Shown: positions 1 through 7,733 of the stretch, piece by piece
Numbering within the stretch: the stretch's first letter is position 1
How the letters are laid out: each line of letters begins with the position of its first letter
Assembly (NCBI RefSeq): GCF_002310495.1
Contig: NZ_CP023344.1
Coordinates: 3,675,501 to 3,739,500 of the forward strand
Length of the DNA stretch: 64,000 bases
Origin: Nibricoccus aquaticus
Lineage (GTDB): Bacteria > Verrucomicrobiota > Verrucomicrobiia > Opitutales > Opitutaceae
Direction of reading: 5' to 3'
Translations under genes and position numbers: made by a program
The notes under the pieces: generated by a model
The model's input: only the letters and a program-made list of their open reading frames with translations
The model's database searches: none
Told to the model about the DNA's origin: nothing

Positions 1-388
1 CGGAGCCGAAGCGGGTCGTAGCGGCTTTGGTGAACTCTTCTTTGAATTTATCGAAGCTGCCGAAAGTGGCGTTGATCGCATCGGCAAGTTTGCCTTTCGG
101 AGCGCCGCCTTTGCCTGGACCGAGGATGGTCCAGAAGAAGGCGTGGTTGCTGTGGCCACCGGCGTTATTGCGGATACCGCCGCGGATGGCGTCAGGAACT
201 TTGCTCAGGTCAGCGATGAGCGCATTGACGTCGAGCGCGGCGAGAGCGGGGTGATCCTTGAGGAGATTGTTGGCGTTGGTGATGTATGCCTGGTGGTGCT
301 TGCCGTGATGGATTTCCATCGTCTTCGCATCGATGTGCGGAGCGAGAGCGTCGAGGGCGTAAGGCAGTTTCGGGAGTTCGTAGGCCAT
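1..388 (-). CDS. Fe/Mn superoxide dismutase, C-terminus cut by window edge
   Basis: Superoxide dismutase converts superoxide to oxygen and hydrogen peroxide. The reverse-strand reading from the ATG at 388 begins [20 protein letters not shown], and the family's N-terminal metal-ligand region [13 protein letters not shown] and the stretch [13 protein letters not shown] follow. These hold two of the four metal ligands (the His in the first helix and the His in the second). About 129 residues are present; the remaining C-terminal third, with the D..H ligands, lies left of the window. Metal preference (Fe or Mn) cannot be decided from this part. The gene stands alone here, next to ychF on the same strand with a 126-bp gap that shows no clear signal. 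Confidence 0.93.
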   Translation of the reverse strand, partial: MAYELPKLPYALDALAPHIDAKTMEIHHGKHHQAYITNANNLLKDHPALAALDVNALIADLSKVPDAIRGGIRNNAGGHSNHAFFWTILGPGKGGAPKGKLADAINATFGSFDKFKEEFTKAATTRFGS

Positions 389-514
389 GATGATGAGGAG
401 GAGTGTGGTGGTTTTGTTGAGATGCTGGTGAACGAGTAAGTGTGGATACGGCTGCGTCAACTGGTGCGGGAAGAAAGCTTTTCGCGCGGCTGATCGCCGT
501 GTGGGAAAATCCGA

Positions 515-1618
515 TTAGTTATTAAAGCGGAAGAGCGTCACGTCGCCGTCCTGGAAGACATACTCTTTTCCTTCGATGCGGTATTTGCCCGCTTCGCGTG
601 CGGCGGCGGTGCTGCCGAGGCGCGTGAGGTCGGCGTAGGAGACGACTTCGGCTTTGATGAAACCTTTTTCGAAGTCAGTGTGGATCACGCCGGCGGCTTG
701 AGGAGCCTTCCAGCCCTTCTTGATCGTCCACGCGCGGACTTCTTTTTCGCCGGCGGTGAAATAGGTCTGCAAACCGAGCAGCGTATAGGTGGCGCGGATG
801 AGCGTCGAAACACCCGAATCGTCGACGCCGAGATCTTTGAGGAAGCCCTTGGCCTCTTCGGGCGAGAGGTCGATGAGCTCGGCTTCGATGCGCGCACTAA
901 TAGGAACGTAAGCGGCTTCGTGGTGGGCTTTGACGAACTCGGCGACTTTTTGGACGAAGGGATTTTGCTCGGCCGTGGCGAGATCGCTTTCGGCGACGTT
1001 GCACGCGTAGATGACGGGTTTGGCGCTGAGGAGTTGGAAAAGGTTGAGCAGCTTTTTCTCGTCGTCGGTGGCGGGGAGAATGTTGGCCGGCTTGTTTTCG
1101 TTAAGGTGCGGCTTGAGGCGCTCGAGCAGCGCGATCTCGATGATCGCCTCTTTGTCGCCGGACTTGGCCTTCTTCTGGGTTTTGTCGATGCGCTTGGTGA
1201 CGGCATCGAGGTCGGCGAGGATGAGCTCTGTAGTGATAACCTCGATATCACGCACGGGGTCGACGTTGCCCATCGTGTGGAGGATGTCGCCGTCTTCGAA
1301 GCAGCGCACGACGTGGACGATAGCGTCGGTCTCGCGGATGTTTGCGAGGAACTGATTGCCGAGACCTTCGCCCTGGCTCGCACCTTTGACGAGGCCGGCG
1401 ATATCCACGAATTCCATGGCGGCGGGAATCACGACGTTGGTCTTGGCGATCTTTTGGAGAACGTAGGCGCGCTCGTCGGGCACGGTGACGACGCCCACAT
1501 TGGGATCGATCGTGCAGAACGGATAGTTCGCGGCCTCGGCCTTGCGGGAGCGGGTGAGGGCGTTGAAGAGAGTGGACTTGCCTACGTTGGGGAGGCCGAC
1601 GATGCCTGCTTTGAGCAT
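515..1618 (-). CDS. ychF: Redox-regulated ATPase YchF (Obg-like)
   Basis: A ribosome-associated P-loop ATPase of the TRAFAC/Obg class, 367 aa, the normal size for the family. The start was placed at the ATG at 1618 because the protein then opens MLKAGIVGLPNVGKSTLFNA, as in all YchF proteins. The frame stays open a further 44 codons upstream, but that part has no family match. Visible elements are the P-loop GLPNVGKST near residues 8-16, the switch region DIAGLVKGASQGEGLGN, and the C-terminal TGS-like part (EKEVRAWTIKKG, HTDFEKGFIKAEV). The specificity motif for ATP (NVAE where GTPases have NKxD) is visible in CNVAESD. It diverges from rpsP with about 137 bp between the two start codons. Confidence 0.96.
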   Translation of the reverse strand: MLKAGIVGLPNVGKSTLFNALTRSRKAEAANYPFCTIDPNVGVVTVPDERAYVLQKIAKTNVVIPAAMEFVDIAGLVKGASQGEGLGNQFLANIRETDAIVHVVRCFEDGDILHTMGNVDPVRDIEVITTELILADLDAVTKRIDKTQKKAKSGDKEAIIEIALLERLKPHLNENKPANILPATDDEKKLLNLFQLLSAKPVIYACNVAESDLATAEQNPFVQKVAEFVKAHHEAAYVPISARIEAELIDLSPEEAKGFLKDLGVDDSGVSTLIRATYTLLGLQTYFTAGEKEVRAWTIKKGWKAPQAAGVIHTDFEKGFIKAEVVSYADLTRLGSTAAAREAGKYRIEGKEYVFQDGDVTLFRFNN

Positions 1619-1755
1619 AAGGCGCGGACGTTCGCGGTGCTCATGAAACCGGTCAAGCCCGCAACAAAGCCCATGTCGGCTCTTGACAAGGGTAGGGCAC
1701 GCCGGTGAATTCCTCGGCTTTTCCAAAAACGTAACCGTCTCGAAAACCATTTCAC

Positions 1756-2010
1756 ATGGCCCTCAAAATCCGTCTCTCGCGCATCGGCGCCGTCCATAAA
1801 CCCATCTACCACGTCGTTGTGGCTGAAGCCCGTTCCCGCCGTGATGGTTCACCTGTCGAGCTTCTCGGCACCTACACTCCCCAGTCCAAGAGTCAGCCGC
1901 TCATCCTTGACCTCGCTCGCGCTGAGTACTGGTTGAGCAAGGGTGCAGTCGCCACCGATACCGCTCGTGGCCTGATCAACAAAGCCAAGAAGGCCGCTCC
2001 CGCAGCTTAA
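1756..2010 (+). CDS. rpsP: 30S ribosomal protein S16
   Basis: Small-subunit ribosomal protein bS16, 84 aa. The start MALKIRLSRIGAVHKPIYHV and the internal ELLGTYTPQ are diagnostic. It leads the conserved rpsP-trmD-rplS cluster. In many bacteria rimM (16S maturation factor) sits between rpsP and trmD; here trmD follows directly. An intrinsic terminator lies 24 bp after the stop, so transcription into trmD is probably only partial read-through or starts anew. Confidence 0.97.
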   Translation: MALKIRLSRIGAVHKPIYHVVVAEARSRRDGSPVELLGTYTPQSKSQPLILDLARAEYWLSKGAVATDTARGLINKAKKAAPAA

Positions 2011-2033
2011 GGCGCGTTTAGGTTTTCACTTTA

Positions 2034-2067
2034 ATCGCCCTGGCTTCATGCCCGGGCGATTTTTTTT
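2034..2067 (+). terminator. Intrinsic terminator after rpsP
   Basis: The arms ATCGCCC (2034-2040) and GGGCGAT (2054-2060) pair perfectly and are followed by a run of T to 2067. The element sits between rpsP and trmD, so it may work as an attenuator within the cluster. Confidence 0.85.
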
Positions 2068-2094
2068 GCCCAACTCTCGCCCTAGTTCCCGCCT

Positions 2095-2793
2095 ATGCCT
2101 CTCCACATCGATCTGCTGACGCTTTTCCCGCGGATGCTCGATGGCGTGCTGACGGAGAGCATTTTGGGCAAAGGCATCGCAGCAAATCTCCTGTCGGTTA
2201 AAATCCACGATTTGCGCGGTTGGTGTACCGACAAGCACAAGACTGCTGATGATCGTCCTTTTGGCGGAGGTGCCGGGATGGTCATGAAACCTGATCCGGT
2301 TTTCGCCGCTATGGAGCAGCTTCAGACCCCGGCTTGCCGTCGCATTTATCTCACGCCCGACGGTGTACCGCTGACTCCCGCCATCGCTCAGGATCTCGCA
2401 ATGCAGCAGCACGTGATTTTTCTCAGTGGTCACTATGAAGGGATCGACCAACGCATCCGCGAAAAAGTGATCGATCAGGAGATCAGCATTGGTGATTACG
2501 TGCTCACGAATGGCACTCTTGCGGCCGCTGTCGTAATCGATGCGCTCAGTCGTTTTATTCCCGGTGTTTTGGGGGAAGAAAAGTCATTGACGCACGAATC
2601 TCACACCGGCACGTTGCTCGACTTTCCTCAATACACGCGTCCCGCCGAATTTCGAGGCATGTCAGTGCCCGAAGTGCTTCTCTCAGGAGATCACCGCAAA
2701 ATCGAAGCCTGGCGACACACGCAGCAGTTGGAGAAAACCCGCCAGGTTCGCCCAGATTTATTCGAAAAACACCGTCATGCATCCCGTCATTAA
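2095..2793 (+). CDS. trmD: tRNA (guanine37-N1)-methyltransferase TrmD
   Basis: SPOUT-class enzyme that methylates G37 of tRNAs next to the anticodon, preventing +1 frameshifting; 232 aa, near the usual size. The N-terminus MPLHIDLLTLFPRMLDG is standard. The knotted SAM-binding region is visible as VIFLSGHYEGIDQRI (about residues 106-120), and the following SIGDYVLTNGTLAAAVVIDA is the family signature. The C-terminal helical part ends PDLFEKHRHASRH. Its last 17 bases overlap the start of rplS in another frame, which suggests translational coupling. Confidence 0.97.
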   Translation: MPLHIDLLTLFPRMLDGVLTESILGKGIAANLLSVKIHDLRGWCTDKHKTADDRPFGGGAGMVMKPDPVFAAMEQLQTPACRRIYLTPDGVPLTPAIAQDLAMQQHVIFLSGHYEGIDQRIREKVIDQEISIGDYVLTNGTLAAAVVIDALSRFIPGVLGEEKSLTHESHTGTLLDFPQYTRPAEFRGMSVPEVLLSGDHRKIEAWRHTQQLEKTRQVRPDLFEKHRHASRH

Positions 2794-3166
2794 AGATATC
2801 ACCGCCCACCAAGTGAAAAACGATCTTCCGCCGTTCAAAGTCGGCGATGGCGTCCGCGTTCACACCAAGGTTCGTGAGGGCGACAAAGAGCGCGTTCAGA
2901 TTTTCGCTGGCATCGTCATCGCCCGTAAAGGTGCTGGCATCCACGAGGCCTTCACCGTCCGCCGTATCAGCTACGGCGAAGGCGTTGAGCGCGTTTTTCC
3001 AGTCAACTCCCCGAACATCGAGAAGATCGAGATCGAGAAGGAATCCGAGAACATGAAGGCCCGCCTTTATTACCTCCGTGATCGCCTCGGTAAGGCTGCT
3101 GTCGCTGTTAAAGTTAAGCGCCACGACCGCTCTGAAGTCGCAGCCGCTGCTCCTGCCGCCAAATAA
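2777..3166 (+). CDS. rplS: 50S ribosomal protein L19
   Basis: Large-subunit ribosomal protein bL19, 129 aa. The family motifs PPFKVGDGVRVHTKVREG and the sequence TVRRISYGEGVERVFPVNSP are clear, as is the ending KARLYYLRDRLGKAA. There is a short Ala-rich C-terminal tail. The ATG lies inside the end of trmD (17-bp overlap), the only start that gives the canonical N-terminus. An intrinsic terminator follows. Confidence 0.97.
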   Translation: MHPVIKDITAHQVKNDLPPFKVGDGVRVHTKVREGDKERVQIFAGIVIARKGAGIHEAFTVRRISYGEGVERVFPVNSPNIEKIEIEKESENMKARLYYLRDRLGKAAVAVKVKRHDRSEVAAAAPAAK

Positions 3167-3202
3167 TCACGCATCGTTCGCGCGATGCCTGTCTCACTTT
3201 CA

Positions 3203-3229
3203 AGCGAGCCTTCACCGGCTCGCTTTTTT
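3203..3229 (+). terminator. Intrinsic terminator after rplS
   Basis: Arms AGCGAGCC (3203-3210) and GGCTCGCT (3217-3224) with a 6-nt loop, followed by a T run. It closes the rpsP-trmD-rplS cluster. Confidence 0.9.
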
Positions 3230-3344
3230 GTTGTTCGCATTTCCCGACTTTCGGCTTCCACCGAACCGACGAGGCGACTTAATCCATTACTTTCTACGTT
3301 TCGCGCTCCTGTCCGCGCGATAAATCCAACCTGTTACTTTCTAC

Positions 3345-5336
3345 ATGAAACTCGAAACTGAAATTCTCGCGAAAGCGTCCGCTCAAGCCCGTGGTCTGGC
3401 CATCGATGCCGTCCATAAGTGTTCTTCCGGCCATCTCGGCCTCCCGCTCGGTGCGACCGAGATCGGCGCCGTCCTCTTCGGCAACGCGCTCGTTCATAAC
3501 CCTGACGAACCCAAGTGGCTCAATCGCGACCGCTTCATTCTCTCCGCCGGTCACGGTTCGATGTTCATCTACACCTGGCTCCATCTCAGCGGCTACGATC
3601 TGTCGCTCGAAGAACTGAAGAACTTCCGCCAGCTCCACAGCAAGACTCCCGGCCACCCCGAGTTTCACGAGACTCCTGGCGTCGAAGCCACCACCGGCCC
3701 GCTCGGCCAAGGTATCGCCAACGCCGTCGGTTATGCCGTTTCTGGCAAGATGGCCGAAGCGCGTTTCAACACCGCCGAGCACAAGATTTTCGACAACCAC
3801 ATCATCGCGCTCGCCGGTGACGGTTGCATGCAGGAAGGCGTCGCCCTCGAAGCCGTGTCCTTCGCCGGTCACCAAGGCCTCGACAACCTGATCCTCATTT
3901 ACGACGCGAACGACGTCACCCTCGACGCCATGGCCGACAAGTCGCAGAGCGACGACGTTGTGAAGCGTTTCAAGTCCCTCGGTTGGGATGTGCAGCTACT
4001 TGTCGACGGCCACGACCAGGCCGCGATCCTCAAGTCGATCAACAAGGCCAAGAAGGCCACCTCCGGTAAGCCCCAGCTCATCGTCGCCAAGACGGTCATC
4101 GGCAAAGGAATTCCTGAAGTTCAGGGCACGCAGAAGGGCCACGGCGAAGGCGGTGCGAAATTCTCCGACGCTGCCCGCGCTGGTCTCGGTCTCCCCGCTG
4201 AACACTTCTACGTCAGCGACGACGTCCGCGAATATTTCGCGAAGCACAAGAAGCGCCTCGCCCGTGGCTACAAGGCTTGGGTCAAAACCTTCGAACTCTG
4301 GGCCGCCGCTAATCCGGACAAAGCCGCGCTCCTCGAATCGCGCAACACGCCGATCAGCGCCGCCGCACTCCTCGAGAAGATTCCTGTCTTCCCGGCCGAT
4401 GCCAAGCTCGCCACGCGCGCCGCTGGCCGCGATGTGCTCCAGCCGATCGCCGCCGCGCATCCGCTCTTCATCTCAGGCAGCGCCGACCTCTACGGCTCCA
4501 CGCTGAACTACATCGCGTCCGACAAGGACTTCGACAAAGCCAACCGCGGTGGTCGCAACATCCGCTACGGCATCCGCGAGCACGCGATGGCCGCGATCAA
4601 CAACGGTATCGCTTACGACGGCATCTTCCGCACCTCGTGCGCGACGTTCCTCGTCTTCGCCGATTACTCGCGTCCATCGATGCGTATCGCCGCTCTCGCG
4701 AAGTTGCCTGTCACCTACATCTACACACACGACTCGATCGGCGTCGGTGAAGATGGTCCGACTCACCAGCCCGTGGAAACCATTTCGGGTCTCCGCGTGA
4801 TTCCGAATCTCGATGTCATTCGTCCCGCCGATCCAGAGGAAGCCGCTGGCGCTTTCGCCGCCGCTCTCGAGCGCGCCGATGGTCCAACGCTCCTCGCGCT
4901 CACGCGTCAGAATCTGCCCAACTTGAACGACATTCCTCCGCACATCCGTCGTGCAGGCGTGCTCAAGGGCGCGTACGTCGCCATCCAGGAAACGGCTCCG
5001 CTCACGGCCATTCTCCTCGCGACCGGCTCTGAGCTTCAACTCGCCGTGGCCGCTGCGAAACAGCTCGGCGCTGGCGTGCGCGTTGTGTCGGTTCCGTCGT
5101 TCGAACGCTTCAACCGCCAATCGGCTGAGTATCGCGAGTCGATCCTCCCGAAGGCTGTCCGCAAGCGCGTCGCGATCGAAGCGGGCGTCACAGGTCTCTG
5201 GCACCAGTACGTCGGTCTCGATGGCAAAGTCATCGGCATCGACCGTTTCGGCATGAGCGCTCCCGCTCCGACGATCTTCAAAGAACTCGGCATCACCGCC
5301 GAGGCGGTCGTCACCGCTGTGCAGTCGCTCTCCTGA
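3345..5336 (+). CDS. tkt: Transketolase
   Basis: Thiamine-diphosphate enzyme of the non-oxidative pentose phosphate pathway that moves two-carbon units between sugar phosphates; 663 aa, full family length. The substrate/ThDP region [30 protein letters not shown] and the ThDP motif [14 protein letters not shown] lie in the N-terminal half. The pyrimidine-binding domain carries [35 protein letters not shown], and the C-terminal domain ends [11 protein letters not shown]. It stands alone as a transcription unit with its own terminator downstream. Confidence 0.97.
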   Translation: MKLETEILAKASAQARGLAIDAVHKCSSGHLGLPLGATEIGAVLFGNALVHNPDEPKWLNRDRFILSAGHGSMFIYTWLHLSGYDLSLEELKNFRQLHSKTPGHPEFHETPGVEATTGPLGQGIANAVGYAVSGKMAEARFNTAEHKIFDNHIIALAGDGCMQEGVALEAVSFAGHQGLDNLILIYDANDVTLDAMADKSQSDDVVKRFKSLGWDVQLLVDGHDQAAILKSINKAKKATSGKPQLIVAKTVIGKGIPEVQGTQKGHGEGGAKFSDAARAGLGLPAEHFYVSDDVREYFAKHKKRLARGYKAWVKTFELWAAANPDKAALLESRNTPISAAALLEKIPVFPADAKLATRAAGRDVLQPIAAAHPLFISGSADLYGSTLNYIASDKDFDKANRGGRNIRYGIREHAMAAINNGIAYDGIFRTSCATFLVFADYSRPSMRIAALAKLPVTYIYTHDSIGVGEDGPTHQPVETISGLRVIPNLDVIRPADPEEAAGAFAAALERADGPTLLALTRQNLPNLNDIPPHIRRAGVLKGAYVAIQETAPLTAILLATGSELQLAVAAAKQLGAGVRVVSVPSFERFNRQSAEYRESILPKAVRKRVAIEAGVTGLWHQYVGLDGKVIGIDRFGMSAPAPTIFKELGITAEAVVTAVQSLS

Positions 5337-5374
5337 GCTTCTGGGTGACGCGGTTCAAATCGCTTAAACAAAAG

Positions 5375-5402
5375 GCGGCTCCGAAAGGGGCCGCTTTTTT
5401 TG
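5375..5402 (+). terminator. Intrinsic terminator after tkt
   Basis: The arms GCGGCTCC (5375-5382) and GGGGCCGC (5387-5394) pair through one G-U, with a GAAA tetraloop and a following T run. Confidence 0.9.
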
Positions 5403-5529
5403 TAGAAATTACCGGCCTGCTCGTTGGGGAGAGGCGGTGTGTTGGCCCGGCTGAAGGCGGAGCGCGGCGTGAAGTTGCTCCCGCAGTTTAGCCTTGGCCG
5501 TGGGGCGGTCGTCGCGCTGCATTCGCGGG

Positions 5530-6768
5530 ATGGTCCTGATTGTCGTTCTTGTTCTTCTCGCGGCGAAGGTTGGCGCGGAGCTGGTGTTGAGTTTTTTGAA
5601 TCGCGCGGAAGTGCTGCGTCATGCGGGCAAGGCACCCGAGGCGGTGGCGGCGCTGATGGATGAGGCGACTTATCAGAAGTCCGTGGCGTACACGCTGGCG
5701 AAGGGGAAACTCGGGAGTGTGGAGCTGGTGTGGGATGCGCTGATATTGGTGGCGATTTTGACGAGCGGGGTGCTGCCGTGGTTGCACGGGAAGTTTGCCC
5801 CGTTGTCGCCGACGGGTGTGTGGGACGATGCGCTGTTTTTGATCGCGACGGGGATGCTGCTGAGCGTGCCGTCGCTGCCGCTGGATTGGTGGGGGCAGTT
5901 CCGGTTGGAGGCGCGGTTTGGATTTAACAAGAGCACGCTCGGGCTGTGGATCTCGGACAAATTGAAGGGACTCGCTCTGGCACTGGTGATCGGATTTCCG
6001 CTGCTGTGGGCGCTGCTGTCGCTCGTGGGCGTGGCGGGAGCTAACTGGTGGGTGTGGGGCTTTGCGTTGGTATTCGGATTTCAACTGTTGATGCTGGTCG
6101 CGTACCCGAAGCTGATTCTGCCGCTCTTCAACAAGCTCACGCCGCTGCCCGAAGGCGACTTGCGCACGCGGTTGCTGGCGCTGTCGGACAAGACGGGGTT
6201 CAAGGCGTCGACAATTCAGGTGATGGATGGGTCGAAACGCTCGGGGCACTCGAACGCGTTTTTCACGGGGTTCGGGAAGTTTCGGAGGATCGTGCTGTTC
6301 GATACGCTGATCGCGCAGCTGTCAGAGGAGGAACTCGAGGCGGTGCTGGCGCACGAAGTCGGGCACTATAAACGCGGACATATTCCGAAGATGCTAGTGG
6401 TCGGTGCGCTGATGATGCTCGGGGGATTTGCGTTGATCGCGTGGCTGGCGCAGAGCGCGTGGTTCAATCCTGCGTTTGGGCTGCCGGCGGGGGAGCTGGC
6501 GTCGGCGTTTTTGTTGTTCTCGCTGCTGAGCGGGCTGGCGACGTTCTGGTTCACGCCGGTGGGGAATCTCTTCTCGCGGAAGCATGAGTATGAGGCTGAC
6601 GCGTTTGCTCGCGATGCGATGGGCGGAGCGGGGCCTATCGTGGCGGCGTTGCGGAAACTGGCGCAGAAAAATTTGAGCAACCTGACGCCGCATCCGTGGT
6701 ACAGCGGATTTTATTACTCGCATCCGACCATTGTGGAGCGGGAGCGGGCGGTGACGGGAGGGGCGTGA
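5530..6768 (+). CDS. M48 family membrane zinc metallopeptidase (Ste24-like)
   Basis: Integral-membrane zinc endopeptidase related to Ste24/CAAX prenyl protease; about 412 aa. The zinc motif HEVGHYKRGH is near residue 280 and the third ligand region EYEADAFA follows about 80 residues later. Several hydrophobic segments precede and separate these, as in Ste24: VLIVVLVLLAAKVGAELVLS at the N-terminus, then ILVAILTSGVLPWL and LALVIGFPLLWALL further in. The ATG at 5530 was preferred to an in-frame TTG at 5494 because it starts right before the first membrane segment. Bacteria lack prenylated CAAX proteins, so the substrate is unknown; membrane-protein quality control is the usual assumption. The stop overlaps the next start (TGATG). 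Confidence 0.9.
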   Translation: MVLIVVLVLLAAKVGAELVLSFLNRAEVLRHAGKAPEAVAALMDEATYQKSVAYTLAKGKLGSVELVWDALILVAILTSGVLPWLHGKFAPLSPTGVWDDALFLIATGMLLSVPSLPLDWWGQFRLEARFGFNKSTLGLWISDKLKGLALALVIGFPLLWALLSLVGVAGANWWVWGFALVFGFQLLMLVAYPKLILPLFNKLTPLPEGDLRTRLLALSDKTGFKASTIQVMDGSKRSGHSNAFFTGFGKFRRIVLFDTLIAQLSEEELEAVLAHEVGHYKRGHIPKMLVVGALMMLGGFALIAWLAQSAWFNPAFGLPAGELASAFLLFSLLSGLATFWFTPVGNLFSRKHEYEADAFARDAMGGAGPIVAALRKLAQKNLSNLTPHPWYSGFYYSHPTIVERERAVTGGA

Positions 6769-7709
6769 TGAGGGCGGGAGGGAGAGGTCGGAGAGTGGCG
6801 GTGATAGCGCTGTGGTTTGCGCTGGTGGGCGTGGCGTGGGCGGAGACGCTCACCGTCGCGACGTACAATTTGGAAAACTATGTCGCGGCGAACCGGGTCG
6901 TGGAGGGCGTGTATCGGGAAGGTTATCCGAAGCCGGAGGCGGCGAAGGCGGCGTTGCGCGCGGTGATCAAGGCGCTCGATGCGGACGTGATCGCTCTGCA
7001 GGAGATTGGGCCGAGGCCGTATCTGGAGGAGTTGCGGCGGGATTTGAAGAGCGAAGGCGTGGACTATCCCTATGTGGAGTGGATCGAGGCGGCGGATACG
7101 GAGCGACATGTGGCTGTGCTGTCACGGCGGGCGTTCACGGCGGTGACGAAGCACGTGGATCTGACGTTCGCGTATTTCGGGAAAGAGGAGCGGGTGAAGC
7201 GCGGGTTGCTGGAAGTGCGCGTGGCGTCGGCGGGCGGGGAGGTGGCGTTATTTGTGGTGCATTTGAAAAGCCGGTACACGGACCGGGCGGACGATGTGGA
7301 GTCGGCGAAAAGGCGGGCGGGTGAGGCGGAGGCGGTGCGGGAACGGGTGTTGCGGGTTTTTCCGGAACCGGAGGCGGTGCAGGCGCGGTATTTAATCGTG
7401 GGCGATTTTAACGATGGGCCGGGGGCGCGGCCGTTGCGGGCGTTGTCGGCGAGAGGAAAGACGACGATCGCGGAGGTGCTGGCGGCGATGGATTCACGCG
7501 GGGAGACGTGGACACATTTTTACCGCAAGGAGGACAGCTACTCTCGGGTGGATTACGTGTTGGTGTCACCCAGGTTGAAGCCGGCGGTCGTTGGAGGCGT
7601 GGCGGCGATTTTTGACGAAGCGGGTGTACGCGAAGCGAGCGATCACCGGCCGGTGGTGGTGCGGCTGGATTTTGGACGCTGGAGTAGCGACGTCCAACCA
7701 GCGCGTTAG
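6768..7709 (+). CDS. Secreted endonuclease/exonuclease/phosphatase-fold hydrolase
   Basis: EEP-superfamily metal-dependent phosphoesterase, 313 aa. The ATG at 6768 overlaps the upstream stop and gives a signal peptide (RRVAVIALWFALVGVAWA, cleavage after AWA). The fold's motifs are TVATYNLENYV, VIALQEIG (metal Glu), FVVHLKSR, LIVGDFND, YVLVSPR and the terminal ASDHRPVVVRL (catalytic His). The substrate (nucleic acid, phospholipid or sugar phosphate) cannot be deduced. It is probably co-transcribed with the M48 peptidase. After residue 300 the tail runs into a palindromic intergenic phrase (TTAGGGCCAAAGCGCCCTA) that includes the stop codon. Confidence 0.88.
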   Translation: MRAGGRGRRVAVIALWFALVGVAWAETLTVATYNLENYVAANRVVEGVYREGYPKPEAAKAALRAVIKALDADVIALQEIGPRPYLEELRRDLKSEGVDYPYVEWIEAADTERHVAVLSRRAFTAVTKHVDLTFAYFGKEERVKRGLLEVRVASAGGEVALFVVHLKSRYTDRADDVESAKRRAGEAEAVRERVLRVFPEPEAVQARYLIVGDFNDGPGARPLRALSARGKTTIAEVLAAMDSRGETWTHFYRKEDSYSRVDYVLVSPRLKPAVVGGVAAIFDEAGVREASDHRPVVVRLDFGRWSSDVQPAR

Positions 7710-7733
7710 GGCCAAAGCGCCCTACCTCGGAGA

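Noticed and set aside
680-1708. 342-aa frame on the plus strand opposite ychF
   Set aside because: Complement of ychF with no family features; strand shadow.
5350-5375. T-loop-like GGTTCAAATC after tkt
   Set aside because: No acceptor or anticodon stem around it; chance match, not a tRNA.
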